Shown: positions 1 through 9,531, numbered from the stretch's first letter. The stretch is DNA of 64,000 bases from Stenotrophomonas rhizophila (GCF_003651185.1 NZ_RCDC01000006.1:248001-312000), one strand, 5' to 3'. Numbers and translations are program-made. The notes: generated by a model from the sequence alone, not told the origin.

Positions 1-6
1 GAGCTA

Positions 7-114
7 GGCGCGACGGGCTCGCCATTCCGGGACGCGCCGCAAGTACGTCCCTGTAGGCTCGTGTGCTGCCATCCATGGCAGCACACGGTCCCGGCCTGGC
101 AATCCCGCCGCGCC
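7..114. repeat. Palindromic interspersed unit, copy A
   Basis: Two 27-nt imperfect inverted arms (7-33 and 88-114, about 22 matches) enclose a perfect 12-bp inverted repeat with a 2-nt centre at 61-86, built on the core GCCATCCATGGC. The unit shares its core and flanking words (GGACCGTG, ACGAGC-CTACA on the reverse strand) with the unit at 416-602, which lies in the opposite orientation. No reading frame here looks real. It resembles the small non-coding repeats scattered between genes in xanthomonads, but that family assignment is from memory. Confidence 0.6.
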
Positions 115-205
115 TCCGACAGTGTGCTGGTGGGGGAGGGGAGAGCAGCCGGGCTTCGCCCGTTCTGATGGATTGGAGAAGTGCCGGTGTTCGTGTTCAA
201 TCTTG

Positions 206-257
206 GCGACTGAGCGACTGAGCGACTGAGCGACTGAGCGACTAAGCGACTGAGCAG
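206..257. repeat. Octamer tandem repeat GCGACTGA
   Basis: Five to six head-to-tail copies of GCGACTGA, one with a C-TAA variant, decay into related octamers up to about 288. The array lies in non-coding DNA between the two palindromic units. No gene is supported between 115 and 415. Confidence 0.8.
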
Positions 258-415
258 TTGATCGACTAAGGGATTGATCGATTGAGCGAAGGTTCGACTG
301 CGCGATGGAGGTTGCGCTCCTGAAGGTGTCTCGATCGCGAGAGCCGGTATTCAGTGCGAAACGTCAGCCAAGCAAAAAATCCGCTTTCACCCACCGCACT
401 TCGCAATCTGTCAAT

Positions 416-602
416 GCGGAGAGGCGCAGCCCATTTCAGGACCGTGGTGCGCCATGGATGGCGCACTACGAGCTACATGGGTGAGGGCGGATGGCTTGCG
501 AGGCACTGCCTCGCATCCGACCGAACGCACAGCCGCCAGCGGCTGGGCCGGGCCGCGGAGCGGGACTTGCGGCGGGCCCAGAAATGGGGTGCGCCTCTCC
601 GC
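416..602. repeat. Palindromic interspersed unit, copy B
   Basis: Arms of 22 nt at 416-437 and 581-602 are inverted with one mismatch. Inside are a 9-bp perfect palindrome around 447-466 (core GCCATGGATGGC) and a second hairpin of GCGAGGCA / TGCCTCGC around 505-525. Compared with the unit at 7-114 it is inverted and carries about 75 nt extra between core and right arm. It could be a non-autonomous mobile unit or a structured interspersed repeat; no transposase is nearby. Confidence 0.6.
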
Positions 603-647
603 AAACGCAGAGAGAGTGGAAACGCTGCTTTTCGCGTTGTCTGTAAG

Positions 648-703
648 GCGTCAGAGCGTCAGAGCTTTAGAGCGTCAGCACATCAGCACGTCAGCACGTC
701 AGA
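648..703. repeat. Degenerate octamer tandem repeat
   Basis: Seven consecutive octamers of the pattern GCGTCAGA / ACGTCAGC run up to the 3' end of the RDD gene, whose stop codon lies in the last copy. This is a second octamer array within 450 bp of the GCGACTGA array. Confidence 0.7.
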
Positions 704-1175
704 GCTTCGGCAGCCGAACAACCCGCGTTCCGCTGGCCCGGTCATGCCAGGTCAACCGCTGCCGATCCAGCAGCGCCCACCAGAACCCCAGGCCGGCCGC
801 CAACACCGACAGCGACCCCACCGCATAGCGCCGCCACAACTGCCCGCGCGTCGGCACCGTGCCGTCCAGCGACACCACCCGCAACCGCCACGGGCGCATC
901 CCCAGCGTCTGCCCGCCGCGGCGCCAACTCATCGTCGCGTACAGGCCCGTCACGACCCAGCAGCAGGCCCACAACGCCCACTGCCACGCACTGAACGGCG
1001 CGATGTTCTCGCGCTCCGCATGACCGCTCAACGTGTAGACCGCTACGAACACCGCACCGAGCAGCATCCACAGCGCCAGCGCCGGGAAGACGTCGTACAA
1101 CAGCGACAACCACCGCCACAGCAGCAACGATGCAGGGCGATCAGCAGGGGGGGGCGACAGCGCGGTATCGGTCAT
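699..1175 (-). CDS. RDD family inner-membrane protein
   Basis: A 158-residue protein with three or four hydrophobic segments, starting at the ATG that gives MTDTALSPPP. An alternative ATG lies four codons upstream at 1187. The RDD signature is visible: a first membrane segment with the RLxxxxYDxxP-like stretch LLYDVFPALALW, then WRRGGQTLGMRPWRLRVV, where the G-QTLG/K motif sits, and a C-terminal DxxxQTWHDRASGTxVV-like tail (QRLTWHDRASGTRVV). RDD proteins are small membrane proteins of mostly unknown role, some linked to ion exchange. It diverges from xerD. A run of eight C (coding strand) lies in codons 8-10, at 1147-1154. Function is not predicted beyond the family. Confidence 0.85.
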   Translation of the reverse strand: MTDTALSPPPADRPASLLLWRWLSLLYDVFPALALWMLLGAVFVAVYTLSGHAERENIAPFSAWQWALWACCWVVTGLYATMSWRRGGQTLGMRPWRLRVVSLDGTVPTRGQLWRRYAVGSLSVLAAGLGFWWALLDRQRLTWHDRASGTRVVRLPKL

Positions 1176-1246
1176 GACCCGGAGCATACCCGGCCGGCCG
1201 CCCGCGTTCGATGGCCCACGCGCGGTCTGCTCCGTATGCTGTCCGC

Positions 1247-2224
1247 ATGTCCGATGCCACTACCCCCGCCCTGCGTCGCCAGCTCATCCAGCACCTGCCC
1301 GAGCTGCGCGAGGATGACAACGTCCGCATCCAGCGTTTCCTCGACACCGCCTGGGCCGAGCACGGCCTCGCGCGTGCCAGCCTGGACAGTTACCGGCGCG
1401 ATCTCGAAGGGCTCGCGCGCTGGCGTGATGGCGCCGCCGGCGGGCTGGCTGGCCTCGATCGCGCCGGGCTGTTCGATTACCTCGCCTGGCGCTCCCGCCA
1501 TGGCTGGTCGCCGCGCAGCAATGCCCGCCTGCTGTCCGCGCTGCGGGCCTTCTTCGCCGATGCGGTTCGCCGCGGCGAGCGCGGCGATGACCCCAGCGCG
1601 TTGCTGGATCCGCCCAAGCTGCCGCGGCTGCTGCCCAAGGCGCTGGCCGAAAGCCAGATCGATGCGCTGTTGGCCAGCCCCGATATCGAGACGCCGCTCG
1701 GGCTGCGCGACCGCGCCATGCTGGAACTGATGTATGCCGCCGGCCTGCGCGTCAGCGAACTGGTCAACCTGCCGGCCAATGCCGTGAACCTGCGGCAGGG
1801 GGTGCTGCGCGTGACCGGCAAGGGCAGCAAGGAACGGCTGGTTCCGCTGGGGGAAGAATCCCAGCACTGGCTTGAGCGCTACCTGGCTGAATCGCGCCCG
1901 CAGCTCACCGGCAAGCGCAACGTGCCGACGCCGCAGGAGGGCGCCGTGCCGATGTTCCTGGCGCCCTCGCTGCACCCGCTCAGCCGCCAGCAGTTCTGGG
2001 GGCTGGTGAAGACGTACGCGGTGCTGGCCGGGATCGACCCCGCCCGGATCAGTCCCCACGGCCTGCGCCACAGCTTTGCCACGCACCTGCTCAACCGGGG
2101 CGCGGATCTGCGCGCCCTGCAGATGCTGCTCGGCCACAGTTCGCTGTCCACCACCCAGATCTACACGCTGGTGGCCCGCGAGCACCTGCAGAAGCTGCAC
2201 GCCAAGCACCACCCGCGCGGCTGA
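1247..2224 (+). CDS. xerD: Tyrosine recombinase XerD
   Basis: A 325-residue site-specific recombinase that with XerC resolves chromosome dimers at dif during division. The N-terminal SAM-like core-binding domain (about residues 15-110) is followed by the catalytic domain with the conserved R in [11 protein letters not shown] in [11 protein letters not shown], the [12 protein letters not shown] box, the [14 protein letters not shown] box with the second His, and the Tyr nucleophile. It is somewhat longer than the usual 298-305 residues because of an N-terminal extension and a short insert around [11 protein letters not shown]. The start chosen is the ATG of [11 protein letters not shown]; an in-frame ATG 12 codons upstream (1211) would overlap the promoter region. 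A TATGCT hexamer at 1235-1240 ends six bases before the ATG, so the transcript may be leaderless. XerC is the alternative, but the sequence and the RDD neighbour fit XerD. Confidence 0.93.
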   Translation: MSDATTPALRRQLIQHLPELREDDNVRIQRFLDTAWAEHGLARASLDSYRRDLEGLARWRDGAAGGLAGLDRAGLFDYLAWRSRHGWSPRSNARLLSALRAFFADAVRRGERGDDPSALLDPPKLPRLLPKALAESQIDALLASPDIETPLGLRDRAMLELMYAAGLRVSELVNLPANAVNLRQGVLRVTGKGSKERLVPLGEESQHWLERYLAESRPQLTGKRNVPTPQEGAVPMFLAPSLHPLSRQQFWGLVKTYAVLAGIDPARISPHGLRHSFATHLLNRGADLRALQMLLGHSSLSTTQIYTLVAREHLQKLHAKHHPRG

Positions 2225-2328
2225 GAGGGTGCCAACCCCGGCCGCGCATCACCGTTCCACTGCGGTCCAGCTGTGTGAGCAGGCAGCTGTGCGAGAATCC
2301 AGCCTGACTCCTTACACCGGAATGCTCG

Positions 2329-3108
2329 ATGCTCCGTGTTGCCATTGCGGCGCTCTTCGGCGCGCTCAGCCTGTCTGCCTGCGCGCAGCAACCGTCCGCT
2401 CCGGCGGCCAAGACCACTGCCGCCACCCCGGCCGCTGCCGGTGATGCTGACCAGCGCGTGCGTACCGCGCTGCAGCAGCTGGACCCCACCTTCAAGCCTG
2501 ATTTCATCGGGGCCGCGCCGTTTGCCGGTTTCCGCGAGGTGCTGGTCGGTGGCCAGGTGCTGTATGTCTCCGATGACGGCCGCTACCTGATGCAGTCCCA
2601 GCCGTACGACATCCAGAACAAGGCGCCGGTCAGCAGCCAGGGCCTGCTCACCTACCGCCGCAAGCTGCTCGATGGCGTGCCGCACACCGAGCGCATCGTG
2701 TTTGCCGCGCCGAATGCCAAGTACACCGTCAGCGTCTTCACCGACATCGAGTGCGGCTACTGCCGCAAGCTGCACCAGGACATCGCCGAGCTCAACCGCA
2801 ACGGCATCACTGTGGAATATCTGGCGTTCCCGCGCATGGGCCTGGGCAGCCAGGACTACACCGACATGATCTCGGTCTGGTGCGCGGCCGATCGCAAGCA
2901 GGCCCTGACCGCCGCCAAGACCGGCAAGGCCGTCACCCCGAAGAACTGCACCAATCCGGTGGCCATGCAGTACAAGCTTGGCCAGCAGATGGGCGTCAAC
3001 GGCACCCCGGCCATCTTCGCCGCCGACGGCACCCAGCTCGGTGGCTACCTGCCGCCGGCCCAACTCAAGGCCGCGCTGGAGCGCGTCTCGGCAGGCGGCA
3101 GCCGCTGA
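2329..3108 (+). CDS. dsbC: Thiol:disulfide interchange protein DsbC-like, predicted lipoprotein
   Basis: A 259-residue periplasmic disulfide isomerase. The N-terminus carries a hydrophobic signal ending in the lipobox LSAC (Cys18), suggesting it is lipidated and membrane-tethered rather than soluble like E. coli DsbC. After an Ala/Pro-rich linker comes the DsbC dimerisation region (about 40-100: DPTFKPDFIGAAPF, LYVSDDGRYLM), then the thioredoxin-fold domain with the active site CGYC (Cys142, Cys145) in FTDIECGYCRKLH and the cis-Pro loop GTPA. Two further cysteines (WCAADR and KNCTNP) correspond to the second structural disulfide of DsbC. It follows xerD by about 100 bp and ends in its own terminator. 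The family call is secure; lipidation is inference from the lipobox. Confidence 0.9.
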   Translation: MLRVAIAALFGALSLSACAQQPSAPAAKTTAATPAAAGDADQRVRTALQQLDPTFKPDFIGAAPFAGFREVLVGGQVLYVSDDGRYLMQSQPYDIQNKAPVSSQGLLTYRRKLLDGVPHTERIVFAAPNAKYTVSVFTDIECGYCRKLHQDIAELNRNGITVEYLAFPRMGLGSQDYTDMISVWCAADRKQALTAAKTGKAVTPKNCTNPVAMQYKLGQQMGVNGTPAIFAADGTQLGGYLPPAQLKAALERVSAGGSR

Positions 3109-3114
3109 AAACAG

Positions 3115-3143
3115 AACGCCCCGGCCAGGCCGGGGCGTTTTTC
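3115..3143 (+). terminator. Rho-independent terminator after dsbC
   Basis: A perfect GC-rich inverted repeat, AACGCCCCGGCC (3115-3126) with GGCCGGGGCGTT (3128-3139), runs into a T tract. It lies 6 bp past the dsbC stop and may also serve the convergent chitinase gene. Confidence 0.85.
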
Positions 3144-3198
3144 TGTCAGCGGAGGAGCGGCCTGCTCGATCAGCGAGGCAGTGCCCCGCGCGACGGTG

Positions 3199-5307
3199 TC
3201 ACTTCAAGCCGTCACTGATCGCCTTGGTCAGGGTGCCCTGCGCATCATCGCCGCTGAACTCCCAGAAGAATGCGCCGCCCAGGCCCTGTGCTTTCACATA
3301 GCCCATCTTCTCGGTGATCATGGCCGGCGTATCCAGACTCCAGAACGTGGTGCCGTTGGAGATCCACGTGGCCTTGGCGATGTTGTCGGTGTACACCGGC
3401 CAGTTGAGGTTCTTGAGCACCTTCCAATCTTCGATACCGGCTTCGTAGGTGCCCGGTGCCGCGCCGCTGGCGCTCTTGTAGAGCCCGTTGTTGCCGCTGG
3501 CCACGCCAGTCCAGCCACGCCCGTAGTAGCCGATGCCCAGGTTCAACTTGCTGGCCGGCACCCCGCGGCTGAGGAAGGCTTCCATCGCATCGTTGCTGTT
3601 GTAGAGCTTCTGGTCGCCGGTGGAGGGATCAGCCGGTGAATCGAACAGGGCCGAGTGATGGTTGGTCTGCGGATCCCACGCGCCGTGGAAGTCGTAGGTC
3701 ATCACGTTGATGAAATCCAGGTACGGGTGGTAGCTGGCCGGATCGGTCACGCGCACCTTGTCCACGCCGGCACCGACGGCCACCGTCAGCAGCAGGCCGG
3801 GCCGCACTGCATCGAGTTGGCGGCGGAATTCGGCCAGCAGCGCGGTGAAGTTGGCGTTGTCGGCCGGCGTCCCGCAGCTCAGCCCGCAGGCCACCGGATA
3901 CTCCCAGTCGATGTCGATGCCGTCGAACACGCCGAGCGCCGCACCCGCACCGCCCGCACCGTCGGCCACCGGCAGGTTGCCTTTGATGTAGGCATCGATG
4001 CATGAGGCCACGAACGCCTGCCGGTTGGCCGGCTGCGCCGCGCTGGAGAAGCCGCGCGACCAGGTCCAGCCGCCCAGCGAGATCAGCACTTTTACGTTCG
4101 GGTGTTTGGCTTTGAGCTGCTTGAGCTGGTTCCAGTTGCCCCGCAGTGGCTGGTCCCAGGTGTCGCCCGTGCCGCTGACGCTATCGCCGGCAGCGAAGGA
4201 CTTGCCGTAATCGGCGTAGGCATCGCCGCCCACGCCGGTGTTCGAATCGGAGGCCTGGGTCACGCCCACTTCGCAGCGGTTGTTGCGCACGTTGCCGAAG
4301 GCGTAATTGATGTGGGTCAGCTTCGCCGCCGAGCCGCTGGTGTCGATGTTCTTGACCTGGTAATTGCGGCCGTAGATGCCCCACTGGGTGAAGTAGCCGA
4401 TCACCCGCTTGGTGCTACCCCCGCCGCCACCGGCGGCCGTGGTCACGCTGATCGAGCCGCTCTGCGCCGAGGCATTGCCGGCGTTGTCGCGTGCCCGCAC
4501 CGTGTAGGTATAGGCCGTGCTCGCGGTAAGGCCGCCATCGGTGTACTGGGTGGCGCTGGGCGAACCGACCAGGCTGCCGTTGCGGTACACGTCGTAGCCG
4601 GCCACACCGCTGCCGCCGCTGTTGTCGGTGGCCGCGTTCCAGGCCAGGTTCACCGTCGTGGCGGTCCTGGACGGGGAAGCCAGTCCGCCCGGGATGCTGG
4701 GGGGCGATGTGTCGTTGCTGGCCGCGGTGACGGTCACATTGACGGTGGCCGAGGAGGTCACCGCGTTGTTGTTGTCGGTCGCCACCGCCTTGAAGGTGTG
4801 GCTGCCGGCCGAGGCATTGCTCCAGACCACGCTGTAGGGCGCGCTGGTGTCGATGCCCAGCGAGGTACCGCCGCGGAAGAACTCGACCTTGCTGATGCTG
4901 CCGTCGGTATCGCTGGCATTGGCGCTGACCGTGATGCTGCTGCCGGCGGTGAAGCTGGCCCCGGCGGCGGGCGAGGTCAGCGCGACGCTGGGCGGCTGGT
5001 TGCTGCCGCTGCCATCGCAGGCACCGAGGTTGGTGTAGTAGGGCGCACCGGCCGGGTGGTCGGGGGGGGCGTTCCAGATGTCCTGGTTGGCGCGGTACAG
5101 CACGCCGCCTTTCTGCAGGGTCTGGCCGGCCAGATAGATGGCCGCGCCATTCCACTCGGGCGCCCCGGTACAGTTCGCGGCCTGCACCAGTGTGGGCGTG
5201 CCGGCGGCGGCGGCCAAGGCCAGCGCCAGCAACCAGCGCCGTCGGCGCGGAAGCAGGGCGGGGGAGGAAAACGATGTCACTGCACGGCGCGCAATCGGGT
5301 CTGGCAT
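3199..5307 (-). CDS. Secreted GH18 chitinase with CBM5/12, Ig-like and FnIII domains
   Basis: A 702-residue endochitinase hydrolysing beta-1,4 GlcNAc linkages. The N-terminus has a signal sequence (RRRR-W followed by an Ala/Leu core, cleavage near VQA-A at about 43). Next come a CBM5/12 chitin-binding module ([18 protein letters not shown] to YYTNLGAC), a [17 protein letters not shown] Ig-like domain, an FnIII module ([10 protein letters not shown] to [10 protein letters not shown]), a Gly-rich linker, and the GH18 catalytic domain from about residue 275. The DxxDxDxE motif is intact in [11 protein letters not shown], with the catalytic Glu at about residue 469. The start is the ATG of MPDPIARRA; further upstream ATGs would fall in the promoter region. 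It is a typical T2SS cargo type. A run of eight C (5062-5069) lies in the CBM codons APP. Regulation is probably by a NagR-type repressor (see promoter). Confidence 0.95.
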   Translation of the reverse strand: MPDPIARRAVTSFSSPALLPRRRRWLLALALAAAAGTPTLVQAANCTGAPEWNGAAIYLAGQTLQKGGVLYRANQDIWNAPPDHPAGAPYYTNLGACDGSGSNQPPSVALTSPAAGASFTAGSSITVSANASDTDGSISKVEFFRGGTSLGIDTSAPYSVVWSNASAGSHTFKAVATDNNNAVTSSATVNVTVTAASNDTSPPSIPGGLASPSRTATTVNLAWNAATDNSGGSGVAGYDVYRNGSLVGSPSATQYTDGGLTASTAYTYTVRARDNAGNASAQSGSISVTTAAGGGGGSTKRVIGYFTQWGIYGRNYQVKNIDTSGSAAKLTHINYAFGNVRNNRCEVGVTQASDSNTGVGGDAYADYGKSFAAGDSVSGTGDTWDQPLRGNWNQLKQLKAKHPNVKVLISLGGWTWSRGFSSAAQPANRQAFVASCIDAYIKGNLPVADGAGGAGAALGVFDGIDIDWEYPVACGLSCGTPADNANFTALLAEFRRQLDAVRPGLLLTVAVGAGVDKVRVTDPASYHPYLDFINVMTYDFHGAWDPQTNHHSALFDSPADPSTGDQKLYNSNDAMEAFLSRGVPASKLNLGIGYYGRGWTGVASGNNGLYKSASGAAPGTYEAGIEDWKVLKNLNWPVYTDNIAKATWISNGTTFWSLDTPAMITEKMGYVKAQGLGGAFFWEFSGDDAQGTLTKAISDGLK

Positions 5308-5332
5308 GGTCGGTCTCCGATCAGGTGGTGTG

Positions 5333-5359
5333 CGCATGCCGCCGGGATGGCGGCATGCG
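5333..5359 (-). other. Perfect stem-loop in the chitinase leader
   Basis: An 11-bp perfect inverted repeat (5333-5343 and 5349-5359, CGCATGCCGCC) with a 5-nt loop lies 26 nt upstream of the chitinase ATG, within the predicted transcript. It could shield the 5' end or the ribosome site; role unknown. Confidence 0.6.
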
Positions 5360-5435
5360 TGCAGCAGGTCCGGGCGCCGGTGAGAGAGGCCGGCAACGAC
5401 GTGGGGGACGGACGGCACCTGGCGCTGGGCCAGGT

Positions 5436-5467
5436 GGTGATAACGTTGTCATGTAATCGACATGCAA
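5436..5467 (-). promoter_or_regulatory. Chitinase promoter with NagR-like operator
   Basis: On the reverse strand TTGCAT (5467-5462) and GTTATC (5444-5439) are 17 bp apart, a plausible sigma-70 promoter facing the chitinase gene. The near-palindrome TGATAACGTTGTCA at 5438-5451, centred on AACGTT, overlaps the -10. It matches, apart from one core base, the TGACARCGYTGTCA core that I recall for the LacI-family GlcNAc repressor NagR in gammaproteobacteria. Repression relieved by chitin-derived sugar is therefore likely. The promoter boxes and operator are inference from pattern only. Confidence 0.5.
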
Positions 5468-5561
5468 TCCGTGAACCAGTCGATGGTTCGCGTGTGAACG
5501 GTGTCGTCCGCGGCCCCAGGCCGACCGATCCCCCGGGCCGGGCCGGGGCGGCCGACTTGGG

Positions 5562-5567
5562 TACAAT
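5562..5567 (+). promoter_or_regulatory. purL -10 element
   Basis: TACAAT within GGGTACAATAG lies 35 nt upstream of the purL ATG in otherwise very GC-rich DNA. No clear -35 hexamer is visible. The same hexamer stands before glyA. Confidence 0.5.
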
Positions 5568-5601
5568 AGTGGGCCCCGTTCCCAACCACGGTTCCCCGGA
5601 C

Positions 5602-8600
5602 ATGATGGTCCTCGAGGGCACATCCGCCCTTTCGCCGTTCCGCCGCGAACGTCTTGAATCCCGCCTGCAGTCCCTGGCCGCCGATCTGCGCATCACCGGT
5701 GCCTGGCATGTCTACTTCATCCAGACCGAGGGCGATGCGGCCCCGGACCCGGCGATCCTGAGCCGGATCCTGGAAGCGCAGCCGGCGCTGGCCGGGCGTG
5801 AGGACGGGGCGGTATCGCGCTTCGTGGTGCCGCGGTTGGGCACGCTGTCGCCGTGGTCGAGCAAGGCCACCGAGCTGGTCCGCGGTGCCGGGCAACCGAT
5901 CCGCCGGGTCGAACGTGGCCTGCGCATCGATCTGGCCGGCTGGCCGGCCGATGCGGCCGCACAGGAAGCGGTGATCCGCGCGCTGCACGACCCGATGACC
6001 CAGTCCGTGCTGGCCGAGACCGCCCAGGCGCAGGCGCTGTTCAGCGCCCCGGCGCGTGGTGAGCTGGAACGGATCGCCCTGGAAGATCTGGAGGCAGCCA
6101 ACAGCCGCCTCGGCCTGGCCATGGCCCAGGACGAGATCGACTACCTGCGCCAGCGCTTCGGCGCGTTGGGCCGCAAGCCGTCGGACGTGGAACTGATGAT
6201 GTTCGCGCAGGCCAACTCCGAGCACTGCCGCCACAAGATCTTCAATGCCAGCTGGACCATCGACGGTGCCGACCAGTCGCACTCGCTGTTCCGGATGATC
6301 AAGAACACCCACCAGCAGACCCCGCAGCACACGTTGAGCGCCTACAGCGACAACGCTGCGGTGGTGGCCGGCTTCCCGGCCGCGCGCTATCGCCCGGATC
6401 CGGCCACCGGCCAGTACCGCAGCGAGGCCGTGGTCGATTCGGCGTTCTGCATCAAGGTGGAAACACACAACCACCCGACCGCGATCGCCCCGTTCCCAGG
6501 TGCGGCCACCGGTGCGGGCGGTGAGATCCGCGATGAAGGCGCGACCGGCCGCGGCGGCAAGCCCAAGGCCGGCCTGACCGGTTTCTCGGTCTCGCACCTG
6601 CGCATCCCGACCCTGCCGCAGCCGTGGGAGGCACCGCGCGCGCTGAACCCGCGCATGGCCCCGGCGCTGGACATCATGCTGGACGGCCCGCTCGGCGGCG
6701 CCGCGTTCAACAACGAGTTCGGCCGCCCGAACCTGCTCGGCTACTTCCGCAGCTTCGAACTGCCCGAAGGCGAGGGCCTGACCCGCGCCTACGACAAGCC
6801 GATCATGCTGGCCGGTGGCCTCGGCGCGATCGACCAGAACCAGGTCGAGAAGCTGCGCCTGCAGCCCGGCGATGCGGTGATCGTGCTGGGTGGCCCGGCG
6901 ATGCTGATCGGTCTCGGCGGCGGTGCCGCCAGTTCGGTGGCCTCCGGTGAGAGCGCCGAAGACCTCGATTTCGCCAGCGTGCAGCGCGACAACCCGGAAA
7001 TGGAGCGTCGCTGCCAGGAAGTGATCGACCGCTGCGTCGCGCTCGGTCTGGACAACCCGATCCGCTGGTTCCATGACGTGGGCGCCGGTGGCCTGTCCAA
7101 CGCGATTCCCGAGCTGCTGCATGACTCCGGCGTGGGCGGTGTGATCGATCTGGGCAAGGTGCCCGCCGATGACCCGTCACTGTCGCCGATGCAGTTGTGG
7201 TGCAACGAATCGCAGGAACGCTACGTGCTCGGTGTGCCGCAGGCACGCCTGGCCGAGTTCGCCGCGCTGTGCGCGCGCGAACGTTGCCCGTTCGCCGCCG
7301 TTGGTGTCGCCACCGCTGAAGAGCGGCTCGTCGTGGCGTACGGCGCCACCGTGGGCAATACCCCGGCGGATGCCCCGATCGATCTGCCGATGGACGTGCT
7401 GTTCGGCAAGGCGCCGAAGATGCACCGCGACACCGTGCACCCGGCGGCACCGCGCTGGCCGGCGCTGAAGACCGCCGGGCTTGACCTGCATGAGGCCGGT
7501 CTGCGCGTGCTGGCCCATCCCTCGGTGGCCTCGAAGAACTTCCTGGTCACCATCGGCGACCGCAGCGTCGGTGGCCTGACCGCGCGCGAACAGATGATCG
7601 GCCCGTGGCAGCTGCCGCTGGCCAACGTCGCCATCACCTTGGCCGGGTTCGACAGCGTCGCCGGTGAAGCGATGTCGATCGGCGAGCGCACCCCGCTGGC
7701 GCTGCTGGACGCGGCCGCGTCGGCGCGCATGGCGGTCGGTGAAGCGATCACCAACCTGTGTGCGGCGCCGGTGGATGCACTGGAAACGGTGAAGCTGTCG
7801 GCCAACTGGATGGCCGCGGCTGGCCATCACGGTGAAGACGCGCTGCTGTATGACGCGGTGCGTGCGGTCGGCATGGAGCTGTGCCCGCAGCTGGACCTGA
7901 GCATTCCGGTCGGCAAGGACTCGTTGTCCATGCAGGCGCAGTGGCAGGCCGACGGCCAGGCGCACAAGTCGGTGTCGCCGGTGTCGCTGGTGATCTCGGC
8001 GTTCGCGCCGGTTGCCGATGCGACCGGCCAGCTGACCCCGCTGCTGGACCGTGACGCCGACAGCGAGCTGTGGCTGATCGGCCTGGGGGCGGGCAAACAG
8101 CGCCTGGGCGGCTCGATCCTGGCCCAGGTGCACGCCGACCATTCCGCACTGCCGGCCTTCGCCGGTGCCGTGCCGGATCTGGACGATGCACAGCGCCTGC
8201 GTGCCTTCTTCGAACTGATCCGCGATGCGCGCCAGGCCGGCCTGCTGCTGGCCTATCACGACCGCAGCGATGGCGGTGCGTTTGCCGCGCTGTGCGAAAT
8301 GGCTTTCGCCTCGCGCCTGGGCCTGGATATCACCCTGGACGCCTGGGGCGATGATCCGTTCCGCAGCCTGTTCAATGAAGAGCTGGGTGCGGTGGTGCAG
8401 ATCGCCAAGGAAGACCGTGCCGCGTTTGCTGATCTGGTCGAGCGTCATGCACTGACCGAATGCGCGCAGCGCATCGCGCGTCCGACCACCGCCCCGGTGG
8501 TGCGTGTCTCGCTGCAGGGCGAAAGCCTGGTCGAGTGGCGCTGGGAAGCGCTGTTCGATGCCTGGTGGTCGGTCACCCACGCCATGCAGAAGCTGCGCGA

Positions 8601-9486
8601 CAACCCGGACAACGCCGACCAGGAGCGTGCGATCGCGCGCAACTTCAACGCGCCGGGCCTGAAGCCCAAGCTGACCTTCGATATCAGCGAAGACGTGGCG
8701 ATGCCCTTCATCAACACCGGCGCGCGTCCGCGTGTGGCGGTGCTGCGCGAGCAGGGCGTCAACGGCCAGATCGAAATGGCGAACGTCTTCGAACGTGCTG
8801 GCTTCAGTTCGTTCGACGTGCATATGAGCGACCTGATCGAAGGCCGTGTCGCACTGTCCGATTTCACCGGTCTGGTGGCCTGTGGCGGCTTCAGCTACGG
8901 CGACGTGCTCGGTGCCGGCCGCGGTTGGGCCACCTCGGTGCTGGAGCGCAGCGCGCTGCGGGATGCCTTCGCCGCATTCTTCGCCCGCGAGGACAGCTTC
9001 GCCTTGGGCGTGTGCAACGGCTGCCAGATGATGAGCCAGCTGAAGGACATCATCCCCGGTGCCGAGCACTGGCCGCAGTTCCGCCGCAACCGCAGCGAGC
9101 AGTTCGAAGCGCGCACCGCGTTGCTGGAAGTGGTGGAATCGCCGTCGATCCTGCTGCGTGGCATGGCCGGCTCGCGCCTGCCGGTCGCGGTGGCGCACGG
9201 CGAAGGCCAGGCGGTGTTCGCCAATGCAATCGATCAGGCCGCGGCGCGCGTATCGCTGCGTTACATCGATGGCGATGGCAACGTGGCCACCCAGTACCCG
9301 CTGAATCCGAACGGCTCGCCCGACGGCATCACCGGCCTGACCACCACCGATGGCCGCACCACGATCATGATGCCGCACCCGGAGCGTACCCCGCGTGCGA
9401 TCAACCACAGCTGGCATCCGGATGACTGGAACGGTGATTCACCGTGGCTGCGGATGTTCCGCAACGCAAGAGTATGGTGCGGCTGA
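5602..9486 (+). CDS. purL: Phosphoribosylformylglycinamidine synthase (FGAM synthase), large single-chain form
   Basis: A 1294-residue enzyme catalysing the fourth step of purine synthesis: FGAR + glutamine + ATP to FGAM. The length matches the single-chain proteobacterial PurL. The order is an N-terminal PurS-like domain, a linker, two AIR-synthetase-like halves ([11 protein letters not shown] for the His-bearing motif, [28 protein letters not shown] for the nucleotide site) and a C-terminal glutaminase domain with [17 protein letters not shown], the nucleophile Cys at about 1138 in [10 protein letters not shown], and the His-Glu pair in PHPERTPR. Two adjacent ATG codons (5602, 5605) could each start. 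The reading frame stays open far upstream through the antisense chitinase region, but nothing there resembles PurL. The gene stands alone with its own -10 and terminator. Confidence 0.98.
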   Translation: MMVLEGTSALSPFRRERLESRLQSLAADLRITGAWHVYFIQTEGDAAPDPAILSRILEAQPALAGREDGAVSRFVVPRLGTLSPWSSKATELVRGAGQPIRRVERGLRIDLAGWPADAAAQEAVIRALHDPMTQSVLAETAQAQALFSAPARGELERIALEDLEAANSRLGLAMAQDEIDYLRQRFGALGRKPSDVELMMFAQANSEHCRHKIFNASWTIDGADQSHSLFRMIKNTHQQTPQHTLSAYSDNAAVVAGFPAARYRPDPATGQYRSEAVVDSAFCIKVETHNHPTAIAPFPGAATGAGGEIRDEGATGRGGKPKAGLTGFSVSHLRIPTLPQPWEAPRALNPRMAPALDIMLDGPLGGAAFNNEFGRPNLLGYFRSFELPEGEGLTRAYDKPIMLAGGLGAIDQNQVEKLRLQPGDAVIVLGGPAMLIGLGGGAASSVASGESAEDLDFASVQRDNPEMERRCQEVIDRCVALGLDNPIRWFHDVGAGGLSNAIPELLHDSGVGGVIDLGKVPADDPSLSPMQLWCNESQERYVLGVPQARLAEFAALCARERCPFAAVGVATAEERLVVAYGATVGNTPADAPIDLPMDVLFGKAPKMHRDTVHPAAPRWPALKTAGLDLHEAGLRVLAHPSVASKNFLVTIGDRSVGGLTAREQMIGPWQLPLANVAITLAGFDSVAGEAMSIGERTPLALLDAAASARMAVGEAITNLCAAPVDALETVKLSANWMAAAGHHGEDALLYDAVRAVGMELCPQLDLSIPVGKDSLSMQAQWQADGQAHKSVSPVSLVISAFAPVADATGQLTPLLDRDADSELWLIGLGAGKQRLGGSILAQVHADHSALPAFAGAVPDLDDAQRLRAFFELIRDARQAGLLLAYHDRSDGGAFAALCEMAFASRLGLDITLDAWGDDPFRSLFNEELGAVVQIAKEDRAAFADLVERHALTECAQRIARPTTAPVVRVSLQGESLVEWRWEALFDAWWSVTHAMQKLRDNPDNADQERAIARNFNAPGLKPKLTFDISEDVAMPFINTGARPRVAVLREQGVNGQIEMANVFERAGFSSFDVHMSDLIEGRVALSDFTGLVACGGFSYGDVLGAGRGWATSVLERSALRDAFAAFFAREDSFALGVCNGCQMMSQLKDIIPGAEHWPQFRRNRSEQFEARTALLEVVESPSILLRGMAGSRLPVAVAHGEGQAVFANAIDQAAARVSLRYIDGDGNVATQYPLNPNGSPDGITGLTTTDGRTTIMMPHPERTPRAINHSWHPDDWNGDSPWLRMFRNARVWCG

Positions 9487-9531
9487 TACTGCGCACCGCA
9501 TCAAAATCGATGCAGTGAAAATCGCGTGAAG

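Noticed and set aside
206..257. Short tandem array as a CRISPR
   Set aside because: The 8-bp unit has no spacers and there are no cas genes in the window.
354..1730. A 458-codon plus-strand frame crossing the RDD gene and the xerD start
   Set aside because: It runs antisense to RDD and out of frame with xerD, and its product is a Pro/Arg/Gln-rich low-complexity string.
4102..5601. A 500-codon N-terminal extension of PurL
   Set aside because: The frame is open but overlaps the chitinase gene antisense and has no homology to PurL; a -10 box and the known N-terminus fit the ATG at 5602.
5449..9417. Long reverse-strand frames opposite purL (557 and 746 codons)
   Set aside because: They are Arg/Gln/Val-rich shadows of purL without recognisable motifs, and purL itself is certain.
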